Assembly (NCBI GenBank): GCA_035448545.1
Contig: DAOTJE010000019.1
Span: 1 to 64,000, forward strand
DNA: 64,000 nt
Reading direction: 5' to 3'
Source: Anaerobaca sp035448545
GTDB taxonomy: Bacteria > Planctomycetota > Phycisphaerae > Sedimentisphaerales > Anaerobacaceae
Part shown: in pieces, positions 1 to 9,105 of the stretch
Layout: every line of letters begins with the position of its first letter
How positions within the stretch are numbered: position 1 is the first letter of the stretch
Program-made: the position numbers and the translations under genes
The notes under the pieces: generated by a model
The model's database searches: none
Told to the model about the DNA's origin: nothing
Seen by the model: the letters and a program-made list of their open reading frames with translations, nothing else

Positions 1-53
1 AGCTGATGCTGCGCCTGGGCCTGGTGCTCTGGCGCCAGCGCCGCGCTCGGTGA
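1..53 (+). CDS. C-terminal end of an unidentified gene (partial)
   Basis: The first 53 bases read in one frame as 16 residues followed by TGA at 51-53. The peptide is leucine-rich and ends in a run of arginines, like the end of a membrane helix with a positively charged tail. The gene starts outside the window and cannot be identified. A short hairpin follows the stop. Confidence 0.4.
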   Translation, partial: LMLRLGLVLWRQRRAR

Positions 54-68
54 AGGGAATCGAGGGGA

Positions 69-87
69 TTCGAGCATAACGCTCGAA
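69..87 (+). terminator. Hairpin after the first gene, possible terminator
   Basis: A perfect 7-bp inverted repeat (TTCGAGC/GCTCGAA) with a 5-base loop lies 16 bases after the stop codon of the partial gene. No T-run follows, so a rho-independent terminator is not proven. Confidence 0.3.
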
Positions 88-172
88 ATCCGGTCGCAGA
101 CGCGGTATTCTACGGGCATCGGGCATCCAGGTTCAATATGATTGGCGAACGGTCGCTTGGACGGAAGGCTCT

Positions 173-1627
173 ATGGCACTGCCGCTGGACGAAGAAATCT
201 CACTGGCTTCCGAAGAGAGGCGAAGCCAATGGATGCGCCGGCGTCTCCAGGTCTTTTGCCTGGCCCTGATCGTCGCTGCCGGTGTCGAACTGGCAGTTTC
301 GGTCATCGCACTGCTGTGGCGAGGAGGTTCCTTCCTTCACAATATCGCGGCGCGGTCGGCCGGCGACCTGCTGCCCGGCGTGGTGGCCATTCTCGTGTTC
401 CTCTTCGGCTACCGGCGTGCCAAGGACCGGCGACTCGACCGCGTCGCGGTGATTCGGTACAGCTTCTGGATGATCGTGGCGGCCGGGGTTCTGGCTTTTC
501 TGGTTCGGCCGCTGTTTGCCGCCTTTCCCCTGCGTACTCTTGTGAGCGACCTGCCGGCCGAGCAGGTCGCCAGTCAGCCTTCGCTCGTCGGACGCGTGCT
601 CCTGATTCACGTGGTCGGGGCCCTGCTGATCCCCTGGACGGTGCGCGAGGCGGCCCGCGTGCTGGCGGCCTTGTGCGGGCTGGGGCTGCTGTCTGACTTC
701 CTCTTCGTCCAGGGCTCGTTTGCCCACCGGATCTATGAGGTGTTCATCCTGCCGACCGCAGGCATCCCCGGCCTGTTATACTGCTGGTTCCGGTACAGCC
801 GGTTTCGCAGCCGATTCACGCTGGAGCACGTGCTCGGCCGCTATGGACAGCTTCAGCAGGAATTGCAGCAGGCCCGGGCGGTCCATGAGATGCTGTTTCC
901 CCATGAGATCACGGAGGGCCCGTTCCAGTTGCGATATCGCTACGAGCCGATGCAGCAGCTCGGCGGCGACTTTGTGTACGTTCGACGCGATGAGGCGGGT
1001 CGGCTGAACGTGGTCGTGCTGGATGTCACCGGCCACGGCATCACCGCCGCGCTAACGGTCAACCGCATTCACGGCGAGCTGGACCGCCTCTTCGGCGAGC
1101 ACGCCGATCTGCGTCCAGGCGACGTGCTCGTGGCCTTGAACCGCTACTTCTGCGTCTCGATCGCCAAACACGACATCTACGCCACCGCCGTGGCTGTCCG
1201 GCACGACCCGGCGGCCGATTGCCTGGAGTGGGCCAACGCCGGACATCCGCCGCCCTTCGTGCTGGACACGCGGGGCGGATGCATCGCGCTGGACTCCAAC
1301 GCCGTCATGCTCGGCGTGCTCGATGAACCGTTGTACGAATGCCAAACACAGACGCTGGCCTTCGCCCAGGGCGACCGCATCATCCTGTACACCGATGGCG
1401 CCACCGAGGCCCACGACCGCAACGACCGGATGCTCGGCATCGAGGGGCTGCAGCGGGTCGTGCTGGACGAAGCGGCGCGGACGGACGACAATCCGGTCTC
1501 CGAGCAGTTGTTGCGTGACATCCAGCGGTTTCGCAGCGGCCCGCCCGAAGACGACATCCTCATCGTGGAGCTGAGCCGGGGCCGAGCCGAATGCGCAATC
1601 GCCACGAAAGAGGTGACATCCGGGTAA
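173..1627 (+). CDS. Membrane-anchored SpoIIE/RsbU-type PP2C serine phosphatase
   Basis: Predicted 484-residue protein. The first ~210 residues hold several hydrophobic segments (around 25-50, 65-85, 100-125, 140-160 and 180-205), followed by a short coiled linker and a PPM/SpoIIE catalytic domain. Metal-binding motifs are visible: GGDF at about 264-267, DVTGHG at 284-289, NAGHPPP near 360, LYTDG at 405-409 and DDILIV near the end. Family members dephosphorylate anti-sigma-factor antagonists or related STAS proteins, so this is probably a membrane sensor acting through partner switching; no antagonist or kinase gene is adjacent. GGAAGG lies 4 bases before the ATG, supporting this start. The substrate is unknown. 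Confidence 0.88.
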   Translation: MALPLDEEISLASEERRSQWMRRRLQVFCLALIVAAGVELAVSVIALLWRGGSFLHNIAARSAGDLLPGVVAILVFLFGYRRAKDRRLDRVAVIRYSFWMIVAAGVLAFLVRPLFAAFPLRTLVSDLPAEQVASQPSLVGRVLLIHVVGALLIPWTVREAARVLAALCGLGLLSDFLFVQGSFAHRIYEVFILPTAGIPGLLYCWFRYSRFRSRFTLEHVLGRYGQLQQELQQARAVHEMLFPHEITEGPFQLRYRYEPMQQLGGDFVYVRRDEAGRLNVVVLDVTGHGITAALTVNRIHGELDRLFGEHADLRPGDVLVALNRYFCVSIAKHDIYATAVAVRHDPAADCLEWANAGHPPPFVLDTRGGCIALDSNAVMLGVLDEPLYECQTQTLAFAQGDRIILYTDGATEAHDRNDRMLGIEGLQRVVLDEAARTDDNPVSEQLLRDIQRFRSGPPEDDILIVELSRGRAECAIATKEVTSG

Positions 1628-1628
1628 A

Positions 1629-2496
1629 TTACCGTGGATGCGGGTCCACGACCTGCTGCGTATGTCCACGGGCCACCAGACCGAGCCGCCCCGCCCGGAC
1701 GACCAGCCATGGACCAGGGCCTTCCTGGCACATCCGGTTCCGTTCAAACCAGGCACGCACTTTCTCTACAACACCTCCGGCACGTACATACTCTCGGCCA
1801 TCGTCCAGAAGGCGACCGGGCAGACCGTTCTCGATTACCTCCAGCCGCGTCTGTTCGGGCCGTTGGGCATCGAGAACCCGACCTGGGAGGTCAGTCCCGA
1901 AGGCGTCAGTACGGGCGGCTACGGCCTGAGCGTACGTACCGAGGACATCGCCCGCTTCGGCCAACTCTACTTGCAGAAGGGCCAGTGGCAGGATCTGGGA
2001 TAGACTTCTGCCGGCGATGAAGGACACCGCACTGCCTGCCGATGACGCAGCCGCCAGGAAACTCACACAGAGGCTCAGAGGTCTGGCGCTGCGCACGCCG
2101 GACGGCAACGGGCGGGCCGCCTCCGTGTCAGGCAGGAAATATGCGTTCGCGCCCAACGATCAGAAGATCGAGGCCATCGCGCTTGAGAGCGACGGCAACA
2201 GCGGCGACGTGACTGTCACGATCCGAGTCGACGGCGCCGACCGGCGGATCGTGTGCGGACGCAACGAATGGCGAGAAGGCCGCGTCGCCTGGGCCCAGTT
2301 CCCCGCACAACCAATGGCGGCCAGCGGCGCCTGGACCGAAGACGACACCTTCACCGCCAAGCTCTGCCTCTACGAGACGCCGTACATCTATACGCTCCGC
2401 CTGAAGTTCGCCGGCCAGCAGCTCCAGTACGACTGCGAGGCCAACGTCAGCTTCGGCCGAACTAAAGAGCCGCAGTTGATCGGCCGGGCGCAATGA
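1629..2496 (+). pseudogene. Decayed serine hydrolase (class C beta-lactamase-like)
   Basis: Two reading frames preserve parts of one beta-lactamase/transpeptidase-like serine hydrolase. At 1629-2003 the segment around HDLLRMSTGH and the catalytic YNT (Y-x-N) motif, through GYGLSVRTEDIARFGQLYL, is intact in one frame. From about 2005 the homology resumes in another frame (LLPAMKDT...) and runs as a C-terminal domain to 2496. The N-terminal third with the SxxK nucleophile is missing: coding similarity begins right at the stop codon of the upstream phosphatase. The region between GQW and LLPAM also appears deleted. Signal peptide and active serine are lost, so this is inferred to be non-functional. 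The 2017-2496 piece could still be translated but would be a domain fragment. Confidence 0.65.
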
Positions 2497-2508
2497 GCCG
2501 GCGTTTGT

Positions 2509-2530
2509 GGGGCGAGGCCTGCCTCGCCCC
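2509..2530. terminator. Palindrome between convergent genes, possible bidirectional terminator
   Basis: GGGGCGAGGC and GCCTCGCCCC form a perfect 10-bp inverted repeat separated by two bases, between the convergent serine-hydrolase remnant and the methyltransferase gene. It lacks a T-run. It may be a terminator or a REP-like repeat. Confidence 0.35.
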
Positions 2531-2540
2531 GGCGGACACA

Positions 2541-3199
2541 CTACAGGCGGGCTTCCTCGTTGGGGACTTCTTTGTTGAGCGGGGTGGTCCACAGGAATAC
2601 GGTGTGATCGTCGTAGGGGCCTTCGGCGTCTTCGACGGTGACGACCTGATCGGGCTTGACGCCCGCCATGTCGAAGTTGTGCGAAACAATCCGCACGCCG
2701 GGTGGGAGTCTGTCCAATTGGGGAATCAGCCGGACGTTCAAGTCCGGCAGCAGATACACCGTGATCACGCTGGCGCCGCCCAGGTCCAGTGTGAAGATGT
2801 CGGCCTTCTCGATGGTCACGAGATGCCCGACGCCCGCCTGCGCCACGTTCTGGCGCGCCATATCGATCACCCAGTCCACGATGTCGTAACCGATGGCCCG
2901 GCATCCGTACTGGCGGCGGCGGTGATCACGATCCGCCCGTCGCCGCAGCCGAGATCGTAGACCACGTCGTCCTGCGTCACCCGCGCCAGCTCGAGCATGC
3001 GGTCCACCACCTTCTGCGGCGTAGGCACATAGGACACATCGGGCCGGCGCGGGGCCGGCTCATCGGACAACGCCTTCTTGGCCAGCCGCACAACGTTCGG
3101 GGCCTGCTGCACGAGCAGCGCCGCAAGCAGAAGAGCCAGGACCGCCTTCGACCGGCCCAGCCTTCGTAGCGTCCCACGCACATCAGGCGGAAACCTCAT
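2541..3199 (-). pseudogene. Class I SAM-dependent methyltransferase, one-base frameshift
   Basis: The minus strand from the ATG at 3199 (preceded by AAGGAGA) reads a membrane-anchor segment (residues ~18-32), then a Rossmann methyltransferase start with the SAM-binding motif VYDLGCGDGR and VITAA. The frame then breaks in a GCC-triplet run near 2905-2910. Skipping one base restores QYGCRAIGYDIVDWVIDMARQNV and a plausible methyltransferase C-terminal half to 2541, including ADIFTLDL and YLLPDLN. The simplest reading is a single-base deletion (or sequencing error) in a membrane-tethered methyltransferase of about 219 residues. The substrate cannot be predicted. Confidence 0.7.
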
Positions 3200-3266
3200 C
3201 CTGTCTCCTTGTATTCCTTTTCCAGCATCCGTTTGCAGGTGACAACGAGGCAGCGTCCCGAGCGGC

Positions 3267-4157
3267 TTAGTCCGGTTTGCCCCGAGGCACGGCATTTTCC
3301 GTCGACGCCGAGGCGGTGTCGAGGAAAACGATGGCTTTCTCATACCATTCGGCAGGAGGTGTCTCGTGCCCCATGCCGGGGACCTGGATATAGAGCACGT
3401 GGCGCAGCTTCTTCTTGTAGCCGTATTCGTAATAGTCGTAGGTCTGCGCGCGGTTGGCGTCATGATCTCCCGTCAGGAGGACATAGCGTCCGCGTTTTCT
3501 GGCGAGAGCCAGGTAAGCCAATTGCGGCTTGGGCATGGGTCTCCAGAACTGTCCCGGCCGGCCGCTCACGGGCAGCGGCTCCCAGTATTCCACGCCCACG
3601 ACGAAGATCCCGCCGCTGAAGACCTCCGAGTAGTGCATGGCCAGGATGCTGGCAACGCGTCCGCCCCCGGAATCACCGGAAACGTAGACGCGGTTCGGAT
3701 CGATGTTGTACTTCTTCGTCATGTTGAAGACGGCATCGAGCGCCAGGGGCATCCTCCGTCCCGTCAGGTTGTGCTCGTTGCCGGACCGGTGGGCACCGAT
3801 CCAGATGAGCTTGTGCTTGTCCATCAAGGCGGACCACCCTTCGGGCATGTCCCCCTTCTCGCCGGAACTGACCCAGACGAGAAGCCCGTAGGCCGCATCG
3901 CCGTTGTAGTCCGGCGGGACGTAGACCGCATACTTTTCCTCGCTGATCCGGTAATCGACGCCCTCCGGGAACCTCATCCTCGACCCCTGCTCCATCCGCT
4001 TGTGCACATTCCGCACGCTCGACTCCGGCCACCGCTCGCTGAACACCGCCTCGAACGCCCCCGTCCGAACCTCCCCCGCCTCCACAGTCGTGCCAAGGAC
4101 GAGGCAAGCCAGGCATGCAACCACGCACGCGTTCAATCCCTTCTCTCTCACGTTCAT
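3267..4157 (-). CDS. Secreted alpha/beta hydrolase, PHB-depolymerase/esterase-like
   Basis: Predicted 296 residues with an N-terminal signal peptide (hydrophobic ~9-25, ending near VEAGEV). The body has an alpha/beta-hydrolase layout: YAVYVPPDY strand region, nucleophile elbow VSGDSGGGR (G-x-S-x-G) near the middle, a candidate acid in TGDHDANR and the histidine in GMGHETP near the end. This matches polyhydroxyalkanoate depolymerase/feruloyl-esterase-like secreted esterases. The real substrate is unknown. It reads leftward between the frameshifted methyltransferase and the secreted DUF6794-like protein, so it may share a transcript with its upstream neighbours. Confidence 0.75.
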   Translation of the reverse strand: MNVREKGLNACVVACLACLVLGTTVEAGEVRTGAFEAVFSERWPESSVRNVHKRMEQGSRMRFPEGVDYRISEEKYAVYVPPDYNGDAAYGLLVWVSSGEKGDMPEGWSALMDKHKLIWIGAHRSGNEHNLTGRRMPLALDAVFNMTKKYNIDPNRVYVSGDSGGGRVASILAMHYSEVFSGGIFVVGVEYWEPLPVSGRPGQFWRPMPKPQLAYLALARKRGRYVLLTGDHDANRAQTYDYYEYGYKKKLRHVLYIQVPGMGHETPPAEWYEKAIVFLDTASASTENAVPRGKPD

Positions 4158-4190
4158 AACCTATGCCTGATTCCTTTTGCACATCCCGCC

Positions 4191-5999
4191 TTAAACCAGC
4201 GGCACAAGTAGTTGTTCTGACCAGACAACGGGATCGCCCTCTTCCAGAGACAGACAAGACCACTGGCCGTTCTCGCTCCGGCGAAGCCAGTAGGCGCCCT
4301 CCCAGCTGTCACTCGTGATGAAGAAAGACCTGTCATCAAGCTGCAGAACATTGTTCGGAATCCACTTCTGGTGGCGAACCGCGTCGAGTACATCATCTGG
4401 AGGCCCCTTGACGGTGAATTCGAGTTCTTGGATGAGTTCGTCACCATTGAGCCGATAGAGCCCGGTGCGACCGGCGAGAACAAACGCGCCATCGGGCAGG
4501 GACGCAATCGCCGAGACAGCCGCACCTTGATACGCGTGCCGCCGATTGGGCCAGCCATCTTCGAGAAAACGAACGGAACTTCGCAGGATGGCAATCGAAT
4601 AGTCCCCGGCCCTGGATCGACGAAACAGGCAATTCGACAGGTAGTGTTCGCCGACACACGCCCACAGATCGCCGTCGCTCGTCACACAATAAGAGACTAC
4701 CTCGTGCCAGTGCGGTCCATCGGCGGCAAGCGCCCCCACGTCGCGATCGAGGACACTCAGATGCAGCGGCTCGCTCATGGTCAACCACCACAGGCGATTG
4801 CGGCTGCTACTGGAACGGTCGTCTTCCTCTCGAAAGAAGAGGGTATCGCCGTATAACCGCGGCGGTAGTCCGGACCGTGGCAGGAGGATGCCTCCGGAAG
4901 GAACGGCCGTCCAGGTGCGATCCGCGAGGCGATAGATCGTCTTGGTACACACGGCCAACAAGGACGGGCCGTCTATGCCCAGATCGGGCATCTCATCGTC
5001 CTGCGGCAAGGGCACCGTGAGGCGATCCTGGTTGCCGACGCCTGCGGCGACGAGCTTGCCATCGGCCAGGCCGGCGAACCACGCCCTGTCCCCGGCCACG
5101 ACCGCCGCATACACCTCGTTGACTTCCGGCACACAAATCCTATGGAGCTTGCCGTCCGCCGGGTCGAAGTAGTATCCCTGCGTGTAGGAGTCCTCCCCTG
5201 GCTTCATCTTGCGGATCTGGCGCTCCGTCGGATCGAAGCCGTATCCGCGGTGGGCGAAGTCACCGTATTCCGACGTCGGGTGTACGTCGCCATTCGGATC
5301 TACATACGATTCGTGCATCGAGACCCACTTGGGTACCAGACGACCCTGGTGGTAGGCGGTAAGGAACACGCCGTTGCGAAAGGGACACGCCAAACGCGCC
5401 CGCACACCGGAATGACGGACGGCAATGGACACCTTGGGAACATCCCGCTTCTCGAAACGCAATCCGATCATCCTGTCCCGCAGCGCCGCGCGGGCCATAG
5501 GGATACGGTTCTCTTGCTTTTCGCGGAACCTCTTGTCTCTGGCGGCCCGCTCCTCCAGGCGGAAATCCCTGCCGTGTCGCTTGCACCAGAAGGTCGCGAG
5601 GATCGCCCCCGACATTTCGTCGGGATGTGTGAATCCCAGCTCTTGCATGTGCTTGGCCAGCGCGGAACCTGCCCACAGTCCCCAGGCATTGCGCATGCCC
5701 AGGCCGAGACTGAAATGATACCGGATCATGCCGTCTTCGGAGTCCATGGCATCGATCTTGGCCGGCTCTTTCGGGGACAACATCCGCTCCAGGCGCGCAT
5801 GGGCCTCGGCCAAGCTGGCCGGGGACTCCCCCCATTCCTTCTTGAGGTCTTCCATCTGTGCCCGAAGTACCGCCGCGTACTGCGCCACGGGCAGTGCGAT
5901 CGTCCGCTCCCGCTGCGGCGGATTCGTCGTGCCTGCCTCCTCTGCCGCGACCAGCGAGAAGGGCATCAAGACCAACAGGATCGAAACGATTCGCATCAT
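4191..5999 (-). CDS. Secreted protein with N-terminal DUF6794-like domain and propeller-like C-terminus
   Basis: Predicted 602 residues with a signal peptide (residues 1-18, ending VAAEE). Residues ~45-145 resemble DUF6794: EWGESPASLAEAHARLERML, then HFSLGLGMRNAWGLW and HPDEMSGAILATFW. The rest (about 170-590) consists of repeated WxxV/LxGDxL-type strands consistent with a beta-propeller reporter-like fold (LADGKLVAAG, ADRTWTAVPSGG, DGDLWACVGEHY, LPDGAFVLAGRTGLYRL). No catalytic motif is evident. Its ATG overlaps the stop of the upstream gene, so the two are probably co-translated. Function unknown; domain names are from memory of the family pattern. Confidence 0.65.
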   Translation of the reverse strand: MMRIVSILLVLMPFSLVAAEEAGTTNPPQRERTIALPVAQYAAVLRAQMEDLKKEWGESPASLAEAHARLERMLSPKEPAKIDAMDSEDGMIRYHFSLGLGMRNAWGLWAGSALAKHMQELGFTHPDEMSGAILATFWCKRHGRDFRLEERAARDKRFREKQENRIPMARAALRDRMIGLRFEKRDVPKVSIAVRHSGVRARLACPFRNGVFLTAYHQGRLVPKWVSMHESYVDPNGDVHPTSEYGDFAHRGYGFDPTERQIRKMKPGEDSYTQGYYFDPADGKLHRICVPEVNEVYAAVVAGDRAWFAGLADGKLVAAGVGNQDRLTVPLPQDDEMPDLGIDGPSLLAVCTKTIYRLADRTWTAVPSGGILLPRSGLPPRLYGDTLFFREEDDRSSSSRNRLWWLTMSEPLHLSVLDRDVGALAADGPHWHEVVSYCVTSDGDLWACVGEHYLSNCLFRRSRAGDYSIAILRSSVRFLEDGWPNRRHAYQGAAVSAIASLPDGAFVLAGRTGLYRLNGDELIQELEFTVKGPPDDVLDAVRHQKWIPNNVLQLDDRSFFITSDSWEGAYWLRRSENGQWSCLSLEEGDPVVWSEQLLVPLV

Positions 6000-7210
6000 T
6001 CTCCTCCCTCCGGACTGTTCTGTCCTTGATCCGTGCCTCCGTCGGTTGCGGCGGAGGATGTGCCGAAGACCGATGGTAATCGGTAGTCCTCAATGATCCG
6101 GATCAGTCCCGGATCCGCATCGTCGGGCAAGTTCGCAGGGTTGAAATCCTTCGGCACGGTATAGCTTTCCGTCAGTCGGCCTTGCTCGATTCGCACATAG
6201 GTGTATCCCGTCACATTGAAGACTGTGAACGTATAACCCGGCCAGCCGGCGTCCTCCTGCGTGGCGTACCCATGCTTGATCCGGTATACACCGCTGACCC
6301 AGTTGGCGTCGACAACCCCGTCGACGACTCGCTCGCCGAACAGCGTAGTCAGATCGAGTTCCTCCGTGTCAATGCTGTAATAGCTCAGGCCGCTATACAA
6401 ATCGATGCCCGCTATGCAGAGCTTGTCGTCTTCGATCCGCCAACGACAGTGAGGCGCGCCACACTTGGCCAGGTTCTCCCAGTTGTAGGGCCAGTTGAGA
6501 TGCCTGTCGCCATAGAATACAAACAGAGGGCTCCGCCTCTCGTACCCTGTCGCCAGACGACAGTTCTGCCCCTCGTATTCAATCTCGTCGTCCTCGCTCA
6601 GGCGGTAGTAGTAGGTGACGTAATTGTCGTTGAGGATCAGCATGCGGTACTTGGCCTTCAGCGCTTCGGACCACAGGGGCCTTGTCGCCGGTTCCGACAG
6701 GATATCATAGTCCTCGGACGTGATGATCTGCGTATCGACCACGTTCCCGTCTCGTATCTGGAACAAGTATGATACATAGGCGTCCCCAATCTTCACATAG
6801 CAGTCGAGGATACCGCTGAACCAATCGGCGAACATCTCGCCGCTCTCCGAGGCGGGTCTGGTCCTGGACACCACCCCATACTCATTGGGCTCATGTGATT
6901 CGATGACATACTTGTATCCGCCCGTCGGATCGCAGACATAACCGTCAACCCGAATCTCCGACAGATAGAATTCGCTAGCACGTATCTTCCAGACGGCGAC
7001 GTGACCCCGGTAGTTGCCGGTTGAGTACGCCACAAACGGGTACTCCAGTCTGTTCTCGTAGTAGTACGTCTCCAAAGGAGAGAGATACGCCCAGTCTGTA
7101 TGCACTTTCATCTCGATGTCGGCGTATTGCAGCAGATCAGGCGCCTGCGGCGTGGCGAGCCCCGTTCGCGACACAACCAGCAGAATCAGAACACCGAAGG
7201 TGGGTCTCAT
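5996..7210 (-). CDS. Secreted hypothetical protein, coupled to the DUF6794-like gene
   Basis: Predicted 404 residues. The start at 7210 is chosen because GGAGGA lies about 7 bases upstream and the reading begins with a clean signal peptide (MRPTFGVLILLVVSRTGLA). An in-frame ATG 18 bases earlier would put the ribosome site inside the coding region. The mature part is rich in Tyr, Asp and Trp, with no recognised domain, and ends in an acidic, Gly/Gln-rich tail. The TGA stop overlaps the ATG of the next gene, indicating translational coupling and a shared role. I do not recognise a family. Confidence 0.7.
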   Translation of the reverse strand: MRPTFGVLILLVVSRTGLATPQAPDLLQYADIEMKVHTDWAYLSPLETYYYENRLEYPFVAYSTGNYRGHVAVWKIRASEFYLSEIRVDGYVCDPTGGYKYVIESHEPNEYGVVSRTRPASESGEMFADWFSGILDCYVKIGDAYVSYLFQIRDGNVVDTQIITSEDYDILSEPATRPLWSEALKAKYRMLILNDNYVTYYYRLSEDDEIEYEGQNCRLATGYERRSPLFVFYGDRHLNWPYNWENLAKCGAPHCRWRIEDDKLCIAGIDLYSGLSYYSIDTEELDLTTLFGERVVDGVVDANWVSGVYRIKHGYATQEDAGWPGYTFTVFNVTGYTYVRIEQGRLTESYTVPKDFNPANLPDDADPGLIRIIEDYRLPSVFGTSSAATDGGTDQGQNSPEGGE

Positions 7211-7657
7211 GCGTCTGTCCTCCAACATCACGGTCCCGTTTGTCAACGCGGCCTCTACTGTCCCGAATCGGGATGACAGATCTCGATGCCGGTGAGCTTG
7301 CGCTTCGTGTGAAGACCTCCAAGAAGGTGAGCGATACAAAGGTGTCCGGTAATCTCTCCGAATGACTGCTTCCACATTCCGCGTCTCCTTTGCCTATCGA
7401 TGGTATTGTAGCATCGCGGAACGGGCCGGTCAAGTCACGCATCTGCTGGAGATGGCGAGCTTCGCGGGACGCCTCTGTACAGGCTCTGTTTGCTGAACGA
7501 GATACGAGATACGAAACACGAGATACGGGGGCTTGGGGCGACGGCAATACGGGGTCGAAATGTCAGGCGGGAAGGGGTATGCTGTGGGCGCCGGGTCGGG
7601 CGTGGGAATAGTCGGTCGATGCGGCCAGAAGGGACAGATCGCGAAAGGAGTGGTGGC
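7211..7657. other. Divergent intergenic region with a 7-bp tandem repeat
   Basis: This gap separates the leftward secreted-protein pair from the rightward sulfatase and must hold both promoters, though I find no convincing -35/-10 pair. It contains four tandem 7-mers at 7498-7525 (see the repeat entry). The rest shows no gene. Confidence 0.5.
7498..7525. repeat. Short tandem repeat, 4 x 7 bp (CGAGATA-type)
   Basis: CGAGATA occurs at 7498-7504, 7505-7511 and 7519-7525, with the variant CGAAACA at 7512-7518. The array resembles the degenerate TACGAGATACGA-type dispersed repeats seen between genes in many environmental genomes. No function is evident. Confidence 0.6.
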
Positions 7658-9103
7658 ATGCAGATGAATCGTCGTGCGTTTTTGAAGGCGGCTGGAGCGG
7701 GGTTGTGCCTGGCCGGTTTGAAGGGTGCGAAGGCGCTGGCCGACGTGGCGCCGAAGAAGCCCAATATCGTGCTGGTCATGGCCGACGACCAGGGCTGGGG
7801 CGACATGGCCTACAACGGCCACCCGAGGCTCCAGACGCCGAACTTCGACGAGATGGCCCGCGCGGGCCTGCGGTTCGACCGCTTCTACGCGGCCGCGCCG
7901 GTCTGCTCGCCCACGCGAGGCAGCGTGATGACCGGCCGGCACCCGAACCGCTTCGGCTGCTTCAAGTGGGGCCACTCGCTGCGGCCTCAGGAGGTGACGG
8001 TCGCCGAGGCGCTCCAGATCGGCGGCTACACCACCGGCCACTTCGGCAAGTGGCACCTCGGCTCGGTCTGCAAGGGCAGCCCGGTAAATCCCGGCGCCAG
8101 CGGCTTCGACGAGTGGCTGTCGGCGCCGAACTTCTTCGACAACGACCCGATCCTCAGCCGGGAAGGAACCGCCATCCAGATGCACGGCGAAAGCTCGATG
8201 GTCACGGTCGATGCGGCTATTGAATTCATCCGCAAACACGCCGAGGCGCCCTGGCCGTTCCTGGCGGTGGTCTGGTTCGGCTCGCCGCACCTGCCGCACG
8301 AAGCCATCGAAGAGGATCGCGCCCTCTACGAGGACCAGGATGAGAAGCTCCAGCATTTCTACGGTGAGATCACCGGCATGGACCGCGCGTTCGGCAAGCT
8401 GCGAAGCGAGCTGCGCTCGCTCGGTATCCACCAGAACACGATCCTGTGGTATTGCAGCGACAACGGGGGCCTGCCCGGCGTCGGCACCACCGGCGGCCGG
8501 GGCAACAAGGCACAGATTTACGAGGGCGGCCTGCGCGTCCCGGCGATCCTCGAATGGCCCGCCGCGATCCCGAAGCCGCGCACGACCGATGTCCCCTGCA
8601 ACACATCGGACATCTATCCGACGCTCCTGGAGATCGCGGGCGTGACCGTGGACAATCAGCCGCCGCTGGACGGGATCAGCCTGGTCCCGCTGATCGAAGG
8701 CAGAATGACGTCACGGCCCAGGCCGATGGGCTTCTGGGACCACCCTACGCGAGGCGTATCGACCCCGAGCAAGGAATGGATGGCGAGCCTGCTCGAAGCG
8801 CAGAAGGCAGGCAAGGCGGTCGATGACACTTCGCGTCTGCGGCTGGACGCGGGCGAGATCACAGAACAGTATTCGGAAAATCACTTCCCCGGCCACGCGG
8901 CATGGCTCGACTGGCCGTGGAAGCTGCATCGAATCGAGAAGGGCGACGACGTGACAATCGAGCTGTACAACCTCGCCGACGACCCGCAGGAGAGCAACAA
9001 CCTTCTTGAACAGCAGTCCGAGCGGGTCGAGACGATGAAGACACAACTCGAAGCGTGGCTCGCATCGGTCGTGCGAAGTCTCAACGGCGGTGACTACAAA
9101 TAG
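7658..9103 (+). CDS. Tat-exported sulfatase (alkaline-phosphatase superfamily)
   Basis: Predicted 481 residues starting at the ATG at 7658, with AAAGGAG 9 bases upstream. The N-terminus has a twin-arginine signal (NRRAFLKAAGAG, residues 4-15). PNIVLVMADDQGWGD (35-49) supplies metal-binding Asp residues. C83-S-P-T-R87 is the formylglycine signature of type I sulfatases, followed by SVMTGRHP. Further family motifs are GKWHLG and YCSDNGG. The enzyme should hydrolyse sulfate esters of carbohydrates in the periplasm or outside, after an FGE-type maturase converts Cys83; none is encoded here. It is followed 2 bases later by a DUF2809 gene. Confidence 0.93.
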   Translation: MQMNRRAFLKAAGAGLCLAGLKGAKALADVAPKKPNIVLVMADDQGWGDMAYNGHPRLQTPNFDEMARAGLRFDRFYAAAPVCSPTRGSVMTGRHPNRFGCFKWGHSLRPQEVTVAEALQIGGYTTGHFGKWHLGSVCKGSPVNPGASGFDEWLSAPNFFDNDPILSREGTAIQMHGESSMVTVDAAIEFIRKHAEAPWPFLAVVWFGSPHLPHEAIEEDRALYEDQDEKLQHFYGEITGMDRAFGKLRSELRSLGIHQNTILWYCSDNGGLPGVGTTGGRGNKAQIYEGGLRVPAILEWPAAIPKPRTTDVPCNTSDIYPTLLEIAGVTVDNQPPLDGISLVPLIEGRMTSRPRPMGFWDHPTRGVSTPSKEWMASLLEAQKAGKAVDDTSRLRLDAGEITEQYSENHFPGHAAWLDWPWKLHRIEKGDDVTIELYNLADDPQESNNLLEQQSERVETMKTQLEAWLASVVRSLNGGDYK

Positions 9104-9105
9104 AC

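Noticed and set aside
7498..7525. Tandem CGAGATA repeat considered as a CRISPR array.
   Set aside because: Units are only 7 bases, contiguous and without spacers; no cas gene is nearby.
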